Of a stretch of 64,000 nt of DNA, positions 1 through 11,169 are shown one piece after another. The first letter of the stretch is position 1; every line of letters starts with the position of its first letter. Origin of the DNA: Leucocoprinus leucothites (Eukaryota; Basidiomycota; Agaricomycetes; Agaricales; Agaricaceae); assembly GCA_013368445.1 (NCBI GenBank), contig JAACJO010000011.1:310001-374000 (forward strand). The letters run 5' to 3'. The notes under the pieces were generated by a model. That model ran no database searches. It worked only from the letters and a program-made list of their open reading frames with translations, and was not told where the DNA came from. A program made the position numbers and the translations under genes.

Positions 1-232
1 ACACTACTATAGATTGGTTTGGATGCGGAAAGAAATGATGGTAAGAAATGGCAAGCGAATGTTCGAAAACATGGCGGTATCGGTTGATTCCACGGTGAAG
101 AAAAGATAACTATGAGGGGCATATGCAGGGACAGGGGGGTATCGTATAAAATTATGAAATGCAGATCGTTTACAAGCTGCCTACCATAGTCGGATGCGTA
201 AAAAAACGTTACTCAAAGGCGTATAGAGTCAT
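1..232. other. left-edge non-coding stretch
   Basis: This is AT-leaning sequence downstream of the minus-strand gene that ends at 233. I see no open frame with family resemblance and no RNA gene. It is probably 3' UTR and intergenic DNA. Confidence 0.5.
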
Positions 233-2566
233 CTAGGGAGTTTCAGTGATGAGGATTGGTGGTGGTTTAGTACTCGCTAGGAGTGTCGTTGACGAGGAAA
301 ATGATGTAGGGATTAAATTCGAATGTCGAAGCACGCTCCCATTTCTTGTGGTAGGTTGAGGCGTAGGACTATGACTACGCGTTAGGCGACCGAATGAAGA
401 TGCATCATCGTCATCTAAGATATCCAAGTGACTCTCTGAATCTGACAGTCGACCGATGGTGCTACTCCCTGCACCTGAATCTCTCCACGACTCGACTTCC
501 TCCGCCGTCAGGACTTTGGCACCACCTTTAGCGTCTATGAAATCCTCCTGAGTCTTTTCCAACGCCTTCTTCCCCATTTCTAATAGATTCTCAATGATGT
601 GTTTAATCCTTCTGTAGATCTCATCACTTTCCCCCTTGCCACCATTAGCCCCATTGACGCCTTCATCGGCAGAATGGAATTCCTCGTCATCCTCGTTAGA
701 TGAGCAATCAGAATCGACATCTTCCTCGTCATCTCCGATTTCGTTTGGGTCTAGTGAAGATTTGACAGCGCGATAAGCCCGCGGTGGGAGGATGAGACGC
801 GTTTCTCGGAGTTTGCGCTTGAGTTCGCGGATTTCTTTGGCTTGTCGGTCTTTTGTTTTCTCGAGGGAGGCGTTGATGGCCAGGAGTGAGTGGTTTGTGA
901 TTTCCAGGTCTGCGATCTGGGAGTGTGTGGGGATGCATTGGATGAGCCTGGAGGGGAAGGAATAGGAGGTACTGACCTTGCGATTCGACTTGGCTTCTGC
1001 TCTCACTTTTTTCTCCTCGTCCTCCTCAGCCGTCAGTCCGTGGTCGAAAGAACCATTTGTAAGATCATCGTCCTCTCTCGAACTAGCATACACAACGAGG
1101 TTATCCAATGTAACTCGCAAACTTTGTGGACTACTGTCCCTCTTCTTCTTCACCCCCAATCCTACTGCACTTCCACGAGCAGAAACGACAGAACTCTCGG
1201 GGCTCGTTCCAGATTCGTATGTGGCATTTCCACCATATGATGACCTTGATGAAACAGATAGTGATGATATTGGTGGGGATTGCGGCGGAAGTGGAACGTT
1301 TGCTGGATCGACATAGGCGGAGGAAGGAGCGGAGGGAAAGGTGCCTGTTGCACTACGTCCATAACTTCCATACGAGATTCTATTCAAGCCATTCGTGCCA
1401 TTGGTCGAATCAGGAGAAGGCGGGAATATGGAAGTCTTGGCGAACGGCTTGAATTCATCCGAGGAAGATGGTGGATTATATATTGGTGAAGAGGACGCAG
1501 AGAAACTTGAACGAAGACCACTGGCGCTTGCGCGTGTTGTCGTATATCGATGTGGATTTGCAGCTGGAACAGCAGTCGTTATTGGATACGCTGGTAAATT
1601 TGGTGGGGAAGTTGGCGGTGCACTGGGTGATGAAACGCTAGACGAGACAGAACCAGCTCTCACGCGCGCTGTCACCGGTCTGTTCACGCCGCTTGTAGAG
1701 GTTGTAGGTGAAGGTAATGGAGGGGTAGATAACTCGGGAGTTGGAGAATTGGATACATCGTTCAAGTTCTTGGCCGCAATCGTAACCTTTGAGCGGATCT
1801 TGATAGATTGCGGCGCAGGACTACCGGCTCCATTGAGACTTTTGACACCCCCAGTAGTACCGCCGAGTTCGGATTGTGCGAGACGAGGTGCACGAACAGA
1901 CCCTGTTGGCAATGGAGGCACATTTGTTGGCAGTGCCTGGGGATTGGATTGTGACCAAGTATGGTGTAGAGTGGTAGCAGCAGCACTTCCTTGGCGTTTA
2001 CGTGCGTCGACTGCAGAGTTGGACCGGAGAGTATCGGACGAGGCTGTGAGTGAACGAGCGCGTAGTTCTGGTGAAGGTGATTTGGCGGTCTTTCCAGCTC
2101 TTGAACTTGTGACAGAAGAGATGCTCGAGCTGGCTTTCACTCGGACTACTGGTTTGGATCGGGTACCGACGCCGACAGTTGAAGAAGGTGGTGATAGTGT
2201 GCCATCTCTACGTGATATGAATTTATGGGGAGAGGAAGGTCTGGCGGGGTAAGTTGGACTGTCGGTAGTTGAGCTAGGAGTGCGCCGTATGGCACTGGAA
2301 TTGACTTTAGCTTTCGGTCTTGTTGTCGTGGTCAGTGTTGTGGACGCGAGTGGGGAGCTGGCGGAGACGAATGATTTGGTAGGAGAGACGGGACGGGAAG
2401 GAGGCCGAGTGCTATTCCGAGAAGAGGGTCTGGAGGTAGCTGGAGACACGGTAGAGTAGGATGGTGTCAGCTTCCCAACAGTTACCTACACGGAGTTAGT
2501 AAAAGAGAATTACAAGCTTAAAAAAAGATGGTCTGGAACCTTGCGTTTGGCGGTAGGACCATCCAT
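233..2566 (-). CDS. Ser/Pro-rich low-complexity protein with short coiled coil
   Basis: Three exons: 233..916, 977..2485 and 2540..2566, giving 739 residues. The N-terminus begins MDGPTAKRK on a 27-nt first exon. It is joined across a 54-nt intron with a clear ctaac branch site, and this start explains the open frame that continues above residue 22. The 60-nt second intron is in frame, so reading through it would add 20 unrelated residues. Residues about 1-480 are disordered and rich in Ser, Pro, Thr and basic residues. At about 513-560 there is a compact charged helix (IADLEITNHSLLAIN, then REIRELKRKLRETR-like), followed by an acidic stretch of Asp/Glu. Comparable proteins with an 'LEIxNxSLLAIN' helix occur widely in fungi without known function, so I make no functional claim. 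The model is well supported; the role is unknown. Confidence 0.8.
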
Positions 2567-2717
2567 AGTGGACAAAGTCCTAGAGGAGAGAAAGTCGGAG
2601 AGGCGAGCAAGGTAAAGGAGGAGATCAAGGGCTTGGATGTAAATGTGGCCATAGAAATAATTATTCGACCCTGAGATTAGATAGTCTACAACCTTCTACA
2701 ACACAGTACATGTCAAT

Positions 2718-3578
2718 CTACAACCCCTTCTTTACCAGCACACTTTCAACAATCTTTTCAACTAACATACGCAACTGACTCGACGAACTGTCGCCGAGAG
2801 CAGCAAGGACGCTCTTTTCGACATATTTGCCTACCATGTCAACCTCAATGTTCACTGTAGCACCAATGGGTTTCTTGCTGAGCGTGATCTTTTCTTGAGT
2901 GTGTTGGATGAGCATGACACTGAATGTACGGTCTGCATCGGACACGTCTGTAAGAGTGAGAGATGCACCGTCAATGGTGACATAGCCCTTGGGGATGAGA
3001 TAGGGGAGGAGGGAGGGCCGGGAGGGCGTAGGATTCCCGAGCTGGAAAGTCAGCCGAAGAGAGTCACCGTCCGGGACTCGGGTCACAATCCTTGCCGTGT
3101 CATCTACATGGGCCTGAGTCCTGCAATAAGTCGGGGCTCCAGTAGATGTGGTAGAGAACTTGCCTGGACGAAGTGGCCACCAAAGCGGACATGTGCACCC
3201 ATTGCACGCTCCAGGTTGAGCTGATCCCCAACCTTCCGCTCCCCTACGCACAGTTAATTTATTTGACCACTGTCAATAGGGAGGGCAGAACACACCAAGG
3301 TCTGTTCTCTCCAGCGTCTCATTCGCAAGCCAGACTTTGAACCAGCCGCCTTCTTTCTCGGGATCAAATTCGGTGACTGTCAAGCACGCTCCATTCACCG
3401 CGATCGAGTCGCCGATGTGACAGTCGCCTAGAATAGGACCCGCTCCTGCGATTGTCAGTGTACACCCGTTCTCGTCAACAACAATCGACGAGACGGTGCC
3501 GAGGTGTTCTATCTGCGCAAACAGTCGGATTCACATTTCGTCCAATAATGACAGGGGGCGTACCAAGCCAGTGAACAT
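2718..3578 (-). CDS. RIB5: riboflavin synthase
   Basis: Exons 2718..3113, 3164..3243, 3296..3512 and 3564..3578 give 235 residues. The enzyme converts two 6,7-dimethyl-8-ribityllumazines into riboflavin plus the pyrimidinedione. The protein starts MFTGL, the invariant start of the family, encoded by a 15-nt first exon. It contains two lumazine-binding repeats: the first carries GDSIAVNGACLTVT, the second carries PKGYVTIDGASLTLTDV. The link between them reads LGERKVGDQLNLERAMGA, then GGHFVQAHVDDTA. The intron 3114..3163 starts with GC (gcaagt) instead of GT; this choice restores the HFVQ-HVDDTA block exactly. Length is normal for fungal Rib5. The upstream gene starts 91 bp away on the other strand, so the two share a promoter region. 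Confidence 0.96.
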
Positions 3579-3669
3579 GGGAGTAGGAGAGATTAGATCG
3601 GTCGTTTTTACCCTGGCTTAAGTCCACGTGCGTGGGTGATCGTGCCAAGCGCCCATTTTACTTTTTGCC
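3579..3669. promoter_or_regulatory. bidirectional promoter between RIB5 and a small membrane protein
   Basis: Only 91 bp separate the start codons of two divergent genes. No TATA box or known operator is obvious, so this is inferred purely from gene geometry. Confidence 0.6.
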
Positions 3670-3901
3670 ATGCAACGACCGCAGGGCTCTGTCTACTCTC
3701 GCTCTCTCAGCCAGTCGTGGCTGGGTATGTACCTCTACATTTCTTAATTTACTTGTACTTACGCGTATTTTAGCCTTACCAGCAAGGACGCGTCTTTATA
3801 TCTCGCTTGGCGTCTGCTTCGTTGGCGTAGCCGGCATCATCGTCTCTGACCGCCTCGAAAACAAGTACCCAGTCGGAACCAAAATCGAGGAGAAGGAATA
3901 G
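3670..3901 (+). CDS. 60-residue single-pass membrane protein
   Basis: Two exons, 3670..3724 and 3774..3901, encode a 60-residue protein starting MQRPQGSVYSRSLSQSW. A hydrophobic segment at about residues 25-43 (LYISLGVCFVGVAGIIVSD) follows a basic N-terminal part, and the tail is charged (ENKYPVGTKIEEKE). Size and layout resemble small mitochondrial inner-membrane proteins of respiratory-chain assembly, but I cannot assign a family. Both splice sites are canonical (gtatgt...tttag) and the frame is restored exactly. An alternative ATG at 3632 reads into the same frame only if the intron is retained, which is less likely. It is expressed from the short region shared with riboflavin synthase. 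Confidence 0.72.
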
Positions 3902-4015
3902 CTTCATTGTGAGTTACATAGTACACATCAATATATCCGAGTACAAAACTGACAATATACAGAAAAATGTATGCTACAAACGGGATAATACAATCTACTT
4001 CATTTTTTCTTTCGG

Positions 4016-4810
4016 CTAGTGTGTGCTAGGTTTTCGTGTAAGAGGTTCTTCACCGGAATTCTGCGCTGAATCCATGTCCGACCAGAACGCGGGCTTCGGA
4101 GACAACGACGTCGGACTTGAGATCGGCACAAGCTTCAACTCCCTAGGCGGCTTCCTTCCTTGTCCTTCAGTTATATCCGCCAACGAAGATATGGTCGGAT
4201 ACCGATGTCCATCTTCATTCGCAAGCTTGAATTCCCAATCACGCGTTTCCCAGTCTGGTACCATATTTTCTTGTCCTTGGTTCTTCCCACGTTTGCGCCA
4301 ACGTCCACAAAAGAGATCACAGACAAAGTGCCACCACGAGTCGAAGAAGATGATGGACAAAATGACGGTGGCAATGAGTCCCACAGTAATAATTCCAATA
4401 CCGATAACTTTCCACTGTGTCGCTTCTTCCGCCGATGTGGTTGGTGCCTCTGGAACAACTGGCGTGGGTGCAGTCATTGTTGTTGTTGACATTGTCCAAC
4501 CGCTCGTTGCCGCTAACGCGGTAATAATTTCGGTTGTGGCTGTAGAAAGTGGCTGCGTTGTGCTCGTAATAGGCGAGTTGTTTTTTGTCGTGCCTGCAGT
4601 GGTGCTTGTATGCACTACTGTTCTGATTCCGATTGCTGTTGAGGTTAAACTTGGTTCGGGTACAGTGGTCAAAGTGATCTCCGGAGGTAATTCGAGGTCT
4701 GGCGTCGGCTGATCGAGGTTGTCGCCGCCAAAGAGTCCGCCGAGGTCGCGCTGCCAAAGAGGGATGGCGTAGGCGAGAAAGGGGAGGCTATGAAAGATGA
4801 AAAGGCGCAT
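4016..4810 (-). CDS. mucin-like type I membrane protein
   Basis: An intronless frame of 264 residues. I start at the Met at 4810 because it opens a good signal peptide (MRLFIFHSLPFLAYAIP); the frame is open for another 83 codons upstream but without a signal-like start. The outer part, up to about residue 130, is rich in Thr and Ser and probably O-glycosylated. A transmembrane helix follows (VIGIGIITVGLIATVILSIIFF), then a Cys/Arg/Lys-rich inner boundary and a cytoplasmic tail of about 90 residues. This layout is that of Wsc/Mid2-like surface sensors, but no Cys-rich WSC domain is present, so the sensor role is only an analogy. Confidence 0.68.
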   Translation of the reverse strand: MRLFIFHSLPFLAYAIPLWQRDLGGLFGGDNLDQPTPDLELPPEITLTTVPEPSLTSTAIGIRTVVHTSTTAGTTKNNSPITSTTQPLSTATTEIITALAATSGWTMSTTTMTAPTPVVPEAPTTSAEEATQWKVIGIGIITVGLIATVILSIIFFDSWWHFVCDLFCGRWRKRGKNQGQENMVPDWETRDWEFKLANEDGHRYPTISSLADITEGQGRKPPRELKLVPISSPTSLSPKPAFWSDMDSAQNSGEEPLTRKPSTH

Positions 4811-5157
4811 AGAAGACAAGAACAAGAACACTCCGATCGATCGACATGCCTGCAGTCTACCGTCATCAGCACTCGAAACACCACAACAACAGACCACCAA
4901 AAAATTCAGAAAAAAACCAAAAGCTGATCTCATGCATGTAAGCGCACTTCGTATAATAGGGAACAAATTTTTGACATCCCGAGTCCAAAATAAAGGACGA
5001 GCTAGTAACTCACCGGCTGGGATAACGGATGGGGAGATGGAAAGCACTGGAATCATCATGATTGGAAGATGTGTGACGTTGTTGTCACACGCTCGTCATT
5101 TGGCCATCAGCACTTGCCCTCTACCACCTCATTACCACCCTCATCTACCCCCTCACT
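4811..5157. other. divergent intergenic region
   Basis: 347 bp between the starts of the mucin-like protein and the RING ligase. It is likely to hold both promoters. A C-rich tract lies at about 5112-5156, directly before the RING start. No defined element was recognised. Confidence 0.5.
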
Positions 5158-7163
5158 ATGTCTTCCAGAGAACCAATGTGGTATTGCCATGAAGTGTGTA
5201 TTTGCACCTCAGACTCTCTAACAGCACCTAATTGCTCCATGCTTTAGTGCCACGCAGAGATGCGCCCTCTCATGGTCTGTGGACCCTCCACTTTATGCCA
5301 CCACAGGATTAACACTTTCTTCCAAACAGGTACCGGATCCAGTATGCGCTTCATGTAATGGATCCTTTGTAGAGAAGGTCTGAGTTCACCTAATTTCTTT
5401 GAGGAATACCCCTGGCTAAATACCGGCCTTTGTTTCCGATTATGGTACAACTTAGATTGAAGACCCCTCCAATGATCCACGCAACTTTGCAAATGGCGGC
5501 GGGCCAGGTGATACGGGCGACATGGACGGATTCGACACCTTCCTCAGTGCGTTCCCTTGCAAATTGTGATCCCCGCGGACAACTGTCAAGTACCAACCCT
5601 GACATTATCCTTTTCAGTCGGTCTCCAGACCCTCCTCAATCGGGGGATGCAGCAGAACCAGCAGCGCAGCAGTTCACCCGACCAACCAGGACAAAGGTCG
5701 CAGGTGAGCCCATTTCTCCGAGCGTTCCCGCTTGTTATCCGATTCGGCTCTAATTGCGACAATATCTATAGGCTGGGTCGAGAATGACATTCCAGATCAG
5801 GAGTAATTCCGGGCCTCGACAAGCAACCTTTACATTTGGACCTTCGTCCCCTTTGTCTGGGTCCCCAAACCCGAATTCACCCCCTACCATGTCGGAGTAT
5901 GTACATTTCGGTGTTTTGTGGAAGCTGTAGTTTTTGACGCCTTACATCAGATTCTTACGGAGCGCTGGCCCACCGCCTTCCGGCAATAATAATGGCGGCG
6001 GCAATCGGGACCATCCGAGTATTAGCGGGCCACTTTTCGCGCAGTATTTGATGTCATTACTTGGTCAGACTGACCATCATATGTTTATTGGCGGAATGCC
6101 GGAGAGTGGGAGGATGGGTGATTATGTTTTCAGTCAGGAAGGTGAATATTATGGCTTGAATTTATTGGCGTTGCTATTTACTGATTTGTGTTATTCAGCA
6201 TTGGATCAAATCATTACACAGATCATGGAGAATTCCAATTCGAGTAGGCCGGTTCCAGCGACAGAAGAGATTATCCAGAAACTGCCTCGCGAGGTTTTGG
6301 TGGAAGGAAGTACGTATATACTATTCTAAAACTTCCGTGATATGTTTGTTCAACTCACACCTACTCCCACAGGTCCTCTTCTGTCAAAAGACTGTGCAGT
6401 ATGTAAAGACCAATTCCAATTGGCTACCGAAGATCCGGATGAACAGGTTGTCGTTGAACTTCCTTGCAAGCACCCGTTCCATCAGCCATGTATTTTGCCG
6501 TGGCTCAATTCTTCTGGGACGTGTCCTGTTTGTCGGTACGCGCTAGTACCACAACCAGATCAGAGCGGCTCAAGGAATAATGCTACAACCTCCAACTTTT
6601 CACCAACATCAACGTCAACATCGTCCTCAGTGCCTCCATTTAACGCCGGGAGTAATTCTTTTAATTACAACTCAAGCCAACCCTCAGCTTCTCGTACGGG
6701 ACCACAGTCTCCTGCTGAACACCGTGGCACGGGGTCAGGAGGAAGGTCGTCTTCAGAGTCGCACCAAAGTGGTTCCGGTCCAGGGGTATTCACCCAACTC
6801 CTCAGAAACCTTGCAGGACCAATGCATGGTCACGGTTCTGGTGGATCATTAACTTCACCGCCAAACTCACCACCGCTGTCTTCTTCCCCGCGTGCATCTT
6901 CACCCCCGTCTTCACCTTTCGGATCTGCATCTGGTCCTACGAGAACTCGGGATCCCTCACGACGACACATGTATCGATCGAGCATGGATTCGTCTGTTCC
7001 TTTCTTTCCTAGATCGTCAGCAACGCGACAACAATCACAGCAACGTAACCGAAACCAGGGTTCTGATGGGGGCGGAAGCGGAGGTGCGGGCGGAGGGAAT
7101 GAAACGCAGAATGGACGACCGCATGTCCCAGGACAGTGGGATGATATGATGGACTTGGATTGA
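5158..7163 (+). CDS. RING-H2 E3 ubiquitin ligase, RNF115/126-like
   Basis: Nine exons: 5158..5193, 5248..5274, 5330..5377, 5456..5546, 5618..5703, 5772..5896, 5951..6141, 6199..6309 and 6373..7163, encoding 501 residues. The N-terminus carries the small zinc finger typical of RNF115/RNF126 (C10, C13, C27, C30, then FVEKIEDPSNDPR), which in animals binds ubiquitin. The catalytic RING-H2 domain lies at about 246-292 with C246, C249, C270, H272, H275, C278, C289 and C292, all present. The RING recruits E2 enzymes. The tail after residue 300 is Ser/Pro/Gly-rich and disordered. The zinc finger is split over three tiny exons, so it is easily missed by automatic annotation. The combination of finger plus RING makes the family call strong; the substrate is unknown. 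Confidence 0.93.
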
Positions 7164-8347
7164 CATGCTTTTTTGACCGCATGCTGGGTGATTCGTATAC
7201 ATAAATTTGATGCAGAAGAGGGTGTTCGCGTGCATACATGAGCTTAATTGACCTTATTCCGGGTTCGGGGATGGTCTACAGTGCTCGTGATTCCATGTGC
7301 TTTTTGAGGGATTCGGGCACCTTTGTACGACCTGGGACTTTTTAATGTAAATGGCGGGGGAAAACGTATTTTCCTCTATACAGATACATCGCACTTTTGG
7401 TTTAGTTCTCATTCGTCTTCTTGCTTTCTTACTATGGATTCCATGATGCGCTTTATAGACAGCTGCTTCTGTACTTTATAGCCAGAGTATATATGATTTT
7501 TGGTTTGCGGTGGTTTAGGCAGAGACTGGTCGATGCAACTCGAGCACAACAGCGTCATAAACGGTCAACGCGATGGAGTGATGCTTGTCTGAGTTGAATG
7601 TCGAGATGTTAGCGGATATCGAAAGCATGTCATACAGTAGCAGGCCTGGGCGTGGCACCTGTACAAGGCATTTAGCGGTAGTCAGCTGGGGTTATCGAAG
7701 GCTATCTTTTCCCCCCTTTATCTATGACGTTATTTGAATAGAAGTCTCAGGGTCAGAATACTGTGGAGCCATATGATCGAGTAGTATGATTGACGCTCGC
7801 GTGGTACTCAAAATACTCGACAAGAAGGGGTGGTGGTGACGATAATGAAGCATATCGTCCCACTCATTCTCACCGTCGTTCAAACTGATAAGCGACCCTT
7901 TCATGTAGGCTAGAAACGTTTTGAGGGCTTGTTCAGTTTATGACGCCATCGAGAGAAAGCCAAGCGTTCTGGGGTGTTGCTGTATTCTTGAGAAGACGGG
8001 GTGTTAATTTAACGCAAACCACCTGATTCATACTACAGTCTTACCTTGAGAAAAGATAAGCAATACATTTGTTTACCGAAAGTGGTCTTTAATCCAAAAT
8101 CTTGACGAAAATACACTTGAAGTGATCTTGCCAATTAAGGACCCAATTAAAACTCTTGAGCCCGAGGTAAAATTTCAAAAAATTTCAAAATGGACGGTAA
8201 CAGAAATATCACAAGTGGCCAATGGCTGTAGGAAGCTGCTTACGCATGAAAGCTGTAACTGAGTGATATATTGGTTTTTCCATTGTTAAAACAGCGAAAC
8301 ATTGTAAGACTACATGAGGCCCAAAAGCAACTCCATCATCCAATAGG
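7164..8347. other. intergenic region, no gene recognised
   Basis: 1.18 kb between the end of the RING ligase and the end of the protease (convergent genes). Only short frames occur, without family resemblance, and nothing looks like a tRNA. It probably contains two 3' UTRs and an AT-rich stretch near 8000-8300. Confidence 0.5.
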
Positions 8348-10202
8348 TCAATTCGTAGTAGCCCTAGTGAAGGGAGTGGTAGCGAATCCTACAGCACCGT
8401 TGGCAGAGTTGTAGACAGAGTAGAAACGCTCGAGGAACGCATAACCGTTCACGAAATCGAAGCCTTCGCCGCTAGGAGTACCGATATCACCAACAATTAG
8501 ATAAACACTGTTGGAATTTCCTCCGATAGCAGTGTTAAGCGCACGAGGCCAGATTTGAGCGTTTGCTGTCAGCTCATAAGTAGCCTGCATTGCGAGGTCA
8601 AATCATCGCTCATTTTACACCCTGAGATAGAGATTTACACCACCGGTTGTGAAGAACAAACTCTGCAAGTTTGCGAATTGAGTCTGGGTGATGCGAAGTA
8701 GGCCAGTGGTATTATCCATGACAGCGCCTGTGGCCTGTCTGTAGCGGGCGAGGGCGTCCGAAGCAAGAAGCACGAGGGTAGTACCTGTATCCTTTCCGCT
8801 TAGCCCGTTGGCACATAAAGTCCAGGTATACAAAGTTCATTACCAGTATCGACAATACCAGCAGTGGTTCCCAAGATGCTGGTAGAACCATAGCGGACGG
8901 ACTGGTCAATACCCCAGAAGAGGCTGGCCGGCGAAGTCCTGGTGCGAGGCCTGGAAAAAATAGAGTGAATGATTAACTTTGTCACCGGGAAAGTGCACCG
9001 TACGAGAAGGTGATGGACCCTGTGAGCTTGGAGGAGTCGGTTCCGCCTGAGATTAATCATAAACATCAACGCTTGCCACATCCAAGGAGGAGATAACCGA
9101 CCCCATGTGAGCTCTCCATTCAAAATTTCGACGGTGTTGGTGGGCTCGAAAGAGATGCCAATTTCATTGGCGTTAATTTGACCGTTGTTGAAGAGGTTGT
9201 CGGTTACAGTGGGTATGAGAGAGTTTGTTGCCGGAGACAGTGTTCCTGAAATCGTGAGATGAGCGACGAGCAAGAAATGAAATATATTGGAAAATCACCT
9301 TGGGTAAGATCGACAGGCCCGATACTTTACAACAACAGGATCAGCGTTTATTACAGCCGGAGTCTGCTAATCAGACATACCCCAGGATACCGTCAGTGCC
9401 ATCGAACCCAGTTGACTGGTTGAAGGAGAATGAACAGAGTGATCTGCATGACTGTGGTTCGAACTCACGGTGGTGGCAACTCCGATAGACTGACGAGGAA
9501 TAACCAGGGAACCAAGGGTGACAGTGTCAGTGAATTCATTACCTACAATATACAAATGAATCAGTCTCCTTCAGATTTTCTGAAGATGCAACGACATATC
9601 TACCTACCTGAGAAAGATCCCGATCCATAGGACACCGACTAGATTAAATGTATTCAGCAAAGTCGTCCCCTTTCAAGGATCAAAAATACCTACAACACGA
9701 TTACTGGTTTGTTGACTGGTTGATGTTCTGACATAAGAGCGTCCGGATCCAACCCAAGTGTTGGAACTATAATTATCAAGCGAAGTTAATCAACATGACT
9801 TCATGTCAGGGGAGAAATGTTCGTGCCTTCCGGTGTCAACGATGAGTTGGTCTAAAGTAAGAATGATCAATAGCTTGAATGTTACAGTTTGGAATAGAGC
9901 ATACAAGCCGTGGCAGGAGAACCAACGCCGACAGAGGCGATGTAAGTCACCGCTTGGTTGTCAACAGGCTCGTTGATAATTGCCGCCTCGTCAAAGGTGA
10001 GTTCACCCCCTTGAATCGCCTTAGCGCGAGCCTTCAAAGCCTTGACGCGGTTGAGGTCATGCTGAAGTAGATTATGCACGCTAGTCGTATTGACACGCCT
10101 CGACAGTGGGAGTGTGATACGAGAGTTGCGGACTTGAACGATCGGGTTTGCCGTAACGGACAGAGCCAGTAAAAGAGTAGTCAGAAGCGTGGCTGGGAAC
10201 AT
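8348..10202 (-). CDS. secreted aspartic protease (pepsin family A1, polyporopepsin-like)
   Basis: Twelve exons: 8348..8584, 8639..8784, 8844..8950, 9004..9046, 9102..9245, 9299..9324, 9381..9415, 9469..9542, 9608..9638, 9694..9766, 9827..9851 and 9905..10202; 412 residues. A signal peptide (MFPATLLTTLLLALSVTA) and a propeptide precede the mature enzyme. Both catalytic motifs are present: DTGSS around D105 and DTGTT around D284. The flap carries SVSYGSGSFSG, and the sequence YWGI/FWGIDQSVRYGSTSIL plus the C-terminal NGYAFLERFYSVY match polyporopepsin-type enzymes of wood-rotting basidiomycetes. The enzyme cleaves proteins outside the cell at acid pH. Both DTG codon groups are interrupted by introns; the one at 9767..9826 appears to use a GC donor. 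A TATA-like stretch lies 49-58 bp upstream. Confidence 0.95.
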
Positions 10203-11169
10203 TTTGCCTTGGAGCTGCTTGGAGCACTGAAGAATCTAGTTTCCTTCGAGCCTTTTTATCTTAATACCAACTTTCGCGACCACATGGTCCTTTGTTCGTC
10301 TGGCTCTGCATGAGAGAGTAGTATGTAGTATCTTTCGCCGGAGATCATCCTCCTGCTCTGATAATCACGACCACCTGCCCTGGGACCACAAATGCGCGTC
10401 AAGAGATCGTCCAAAAAGGTCGGGATGACTGTAGCTGGCGGAATCCTGGCGTATGTTTGTGAGACAAAGAAGCATAAGCCTAGTGAATTCCATACTCACG
10501 TTGAACTTCGATAACAAGAATAAACGACAACTGCTTGAATGGAGGTACATGCGCGGTAGCGTTTTTCATGCGGTGGAGTGAACGTTGCCTTCTGGAACTT
10601 GTAAAGGAAACTGGCCTGAGAATAGACTGAAGAGTTGAACGACCTGCATCTGACGTAGGAAGAACAAATTCACTGACCTGAGAAAAGAAATGCAGGCTCA
10701 TATGATTGTCGTGTCTACCGTGCGAACACGTTAAGTGGTTCAAAGCAGTGTCATTCTTAGCGTGGTCTTGGTCTGAACATTGAATCGTCAAAAGCTTGTT
10801 CGTAGGTATGAAATATAAACAAAATTAGTCAACTTTACTAAGATGAATGCGACGGACTTGTATCCTGGGTATTCTTGTAGCTGTTGATCGAGCCAGGTTT
10901 AGTTATCTATTCATAGCCTCACTTTCACTTCGAATCAACGAGAACTCCCATGCATAGAATGATGAGCATGCTTTTACGCACGCAATTGGAGGGGAAAATA
11001 TATTTCGTGCGGGAAATACCTTTCAACAACAATTGTTAGCGTGAGACAAATGGTGGCAAAATCGCGCAAGTCATGACAAGGCATTACAGTACAATACAAG
11101 AAACGACTTCTAATGATACAGATAAGCTAGTGAGGCGGGCGGATGGTCTATTGAGCTTGCTTCGCATTC
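10203..11169. other. upstream region of the protease, no gene recognised
   Basis: 967 bp between the protease start and the end of the DUF89 gene. Minus-strand frames at 10365..10550 and 10480..10791 have no signal peptide, domain or splice pattern that I recognise. The region probably holds the protease promoter. Confidence 0.45.
10251..10260 (-). promoter_or_regulatory. TATA-like element upstream of the protease
   Basis: On the minus strand the sequence reads GATAAAAAGG, 49-58 bp before the start codon of the aspartic protease. Position and composition fit a TATA box of a regulated secreted enzyme. This is inference from sequence only. Confidence 0.35.

Noticed and set aside
1395..2252. 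Plus-strand open frame of 285 codons
   Set aside because: It lies wholly antisense to the Ser/Pro-rich gene, whose low-complexity codons keep the opposite strand open. No family features or start context.
10480..10791. Minus-strand frame upstream of the aspartic protease
   Set aside because: No domain or signal peptide, and no splice partners; probably promoter DNA.
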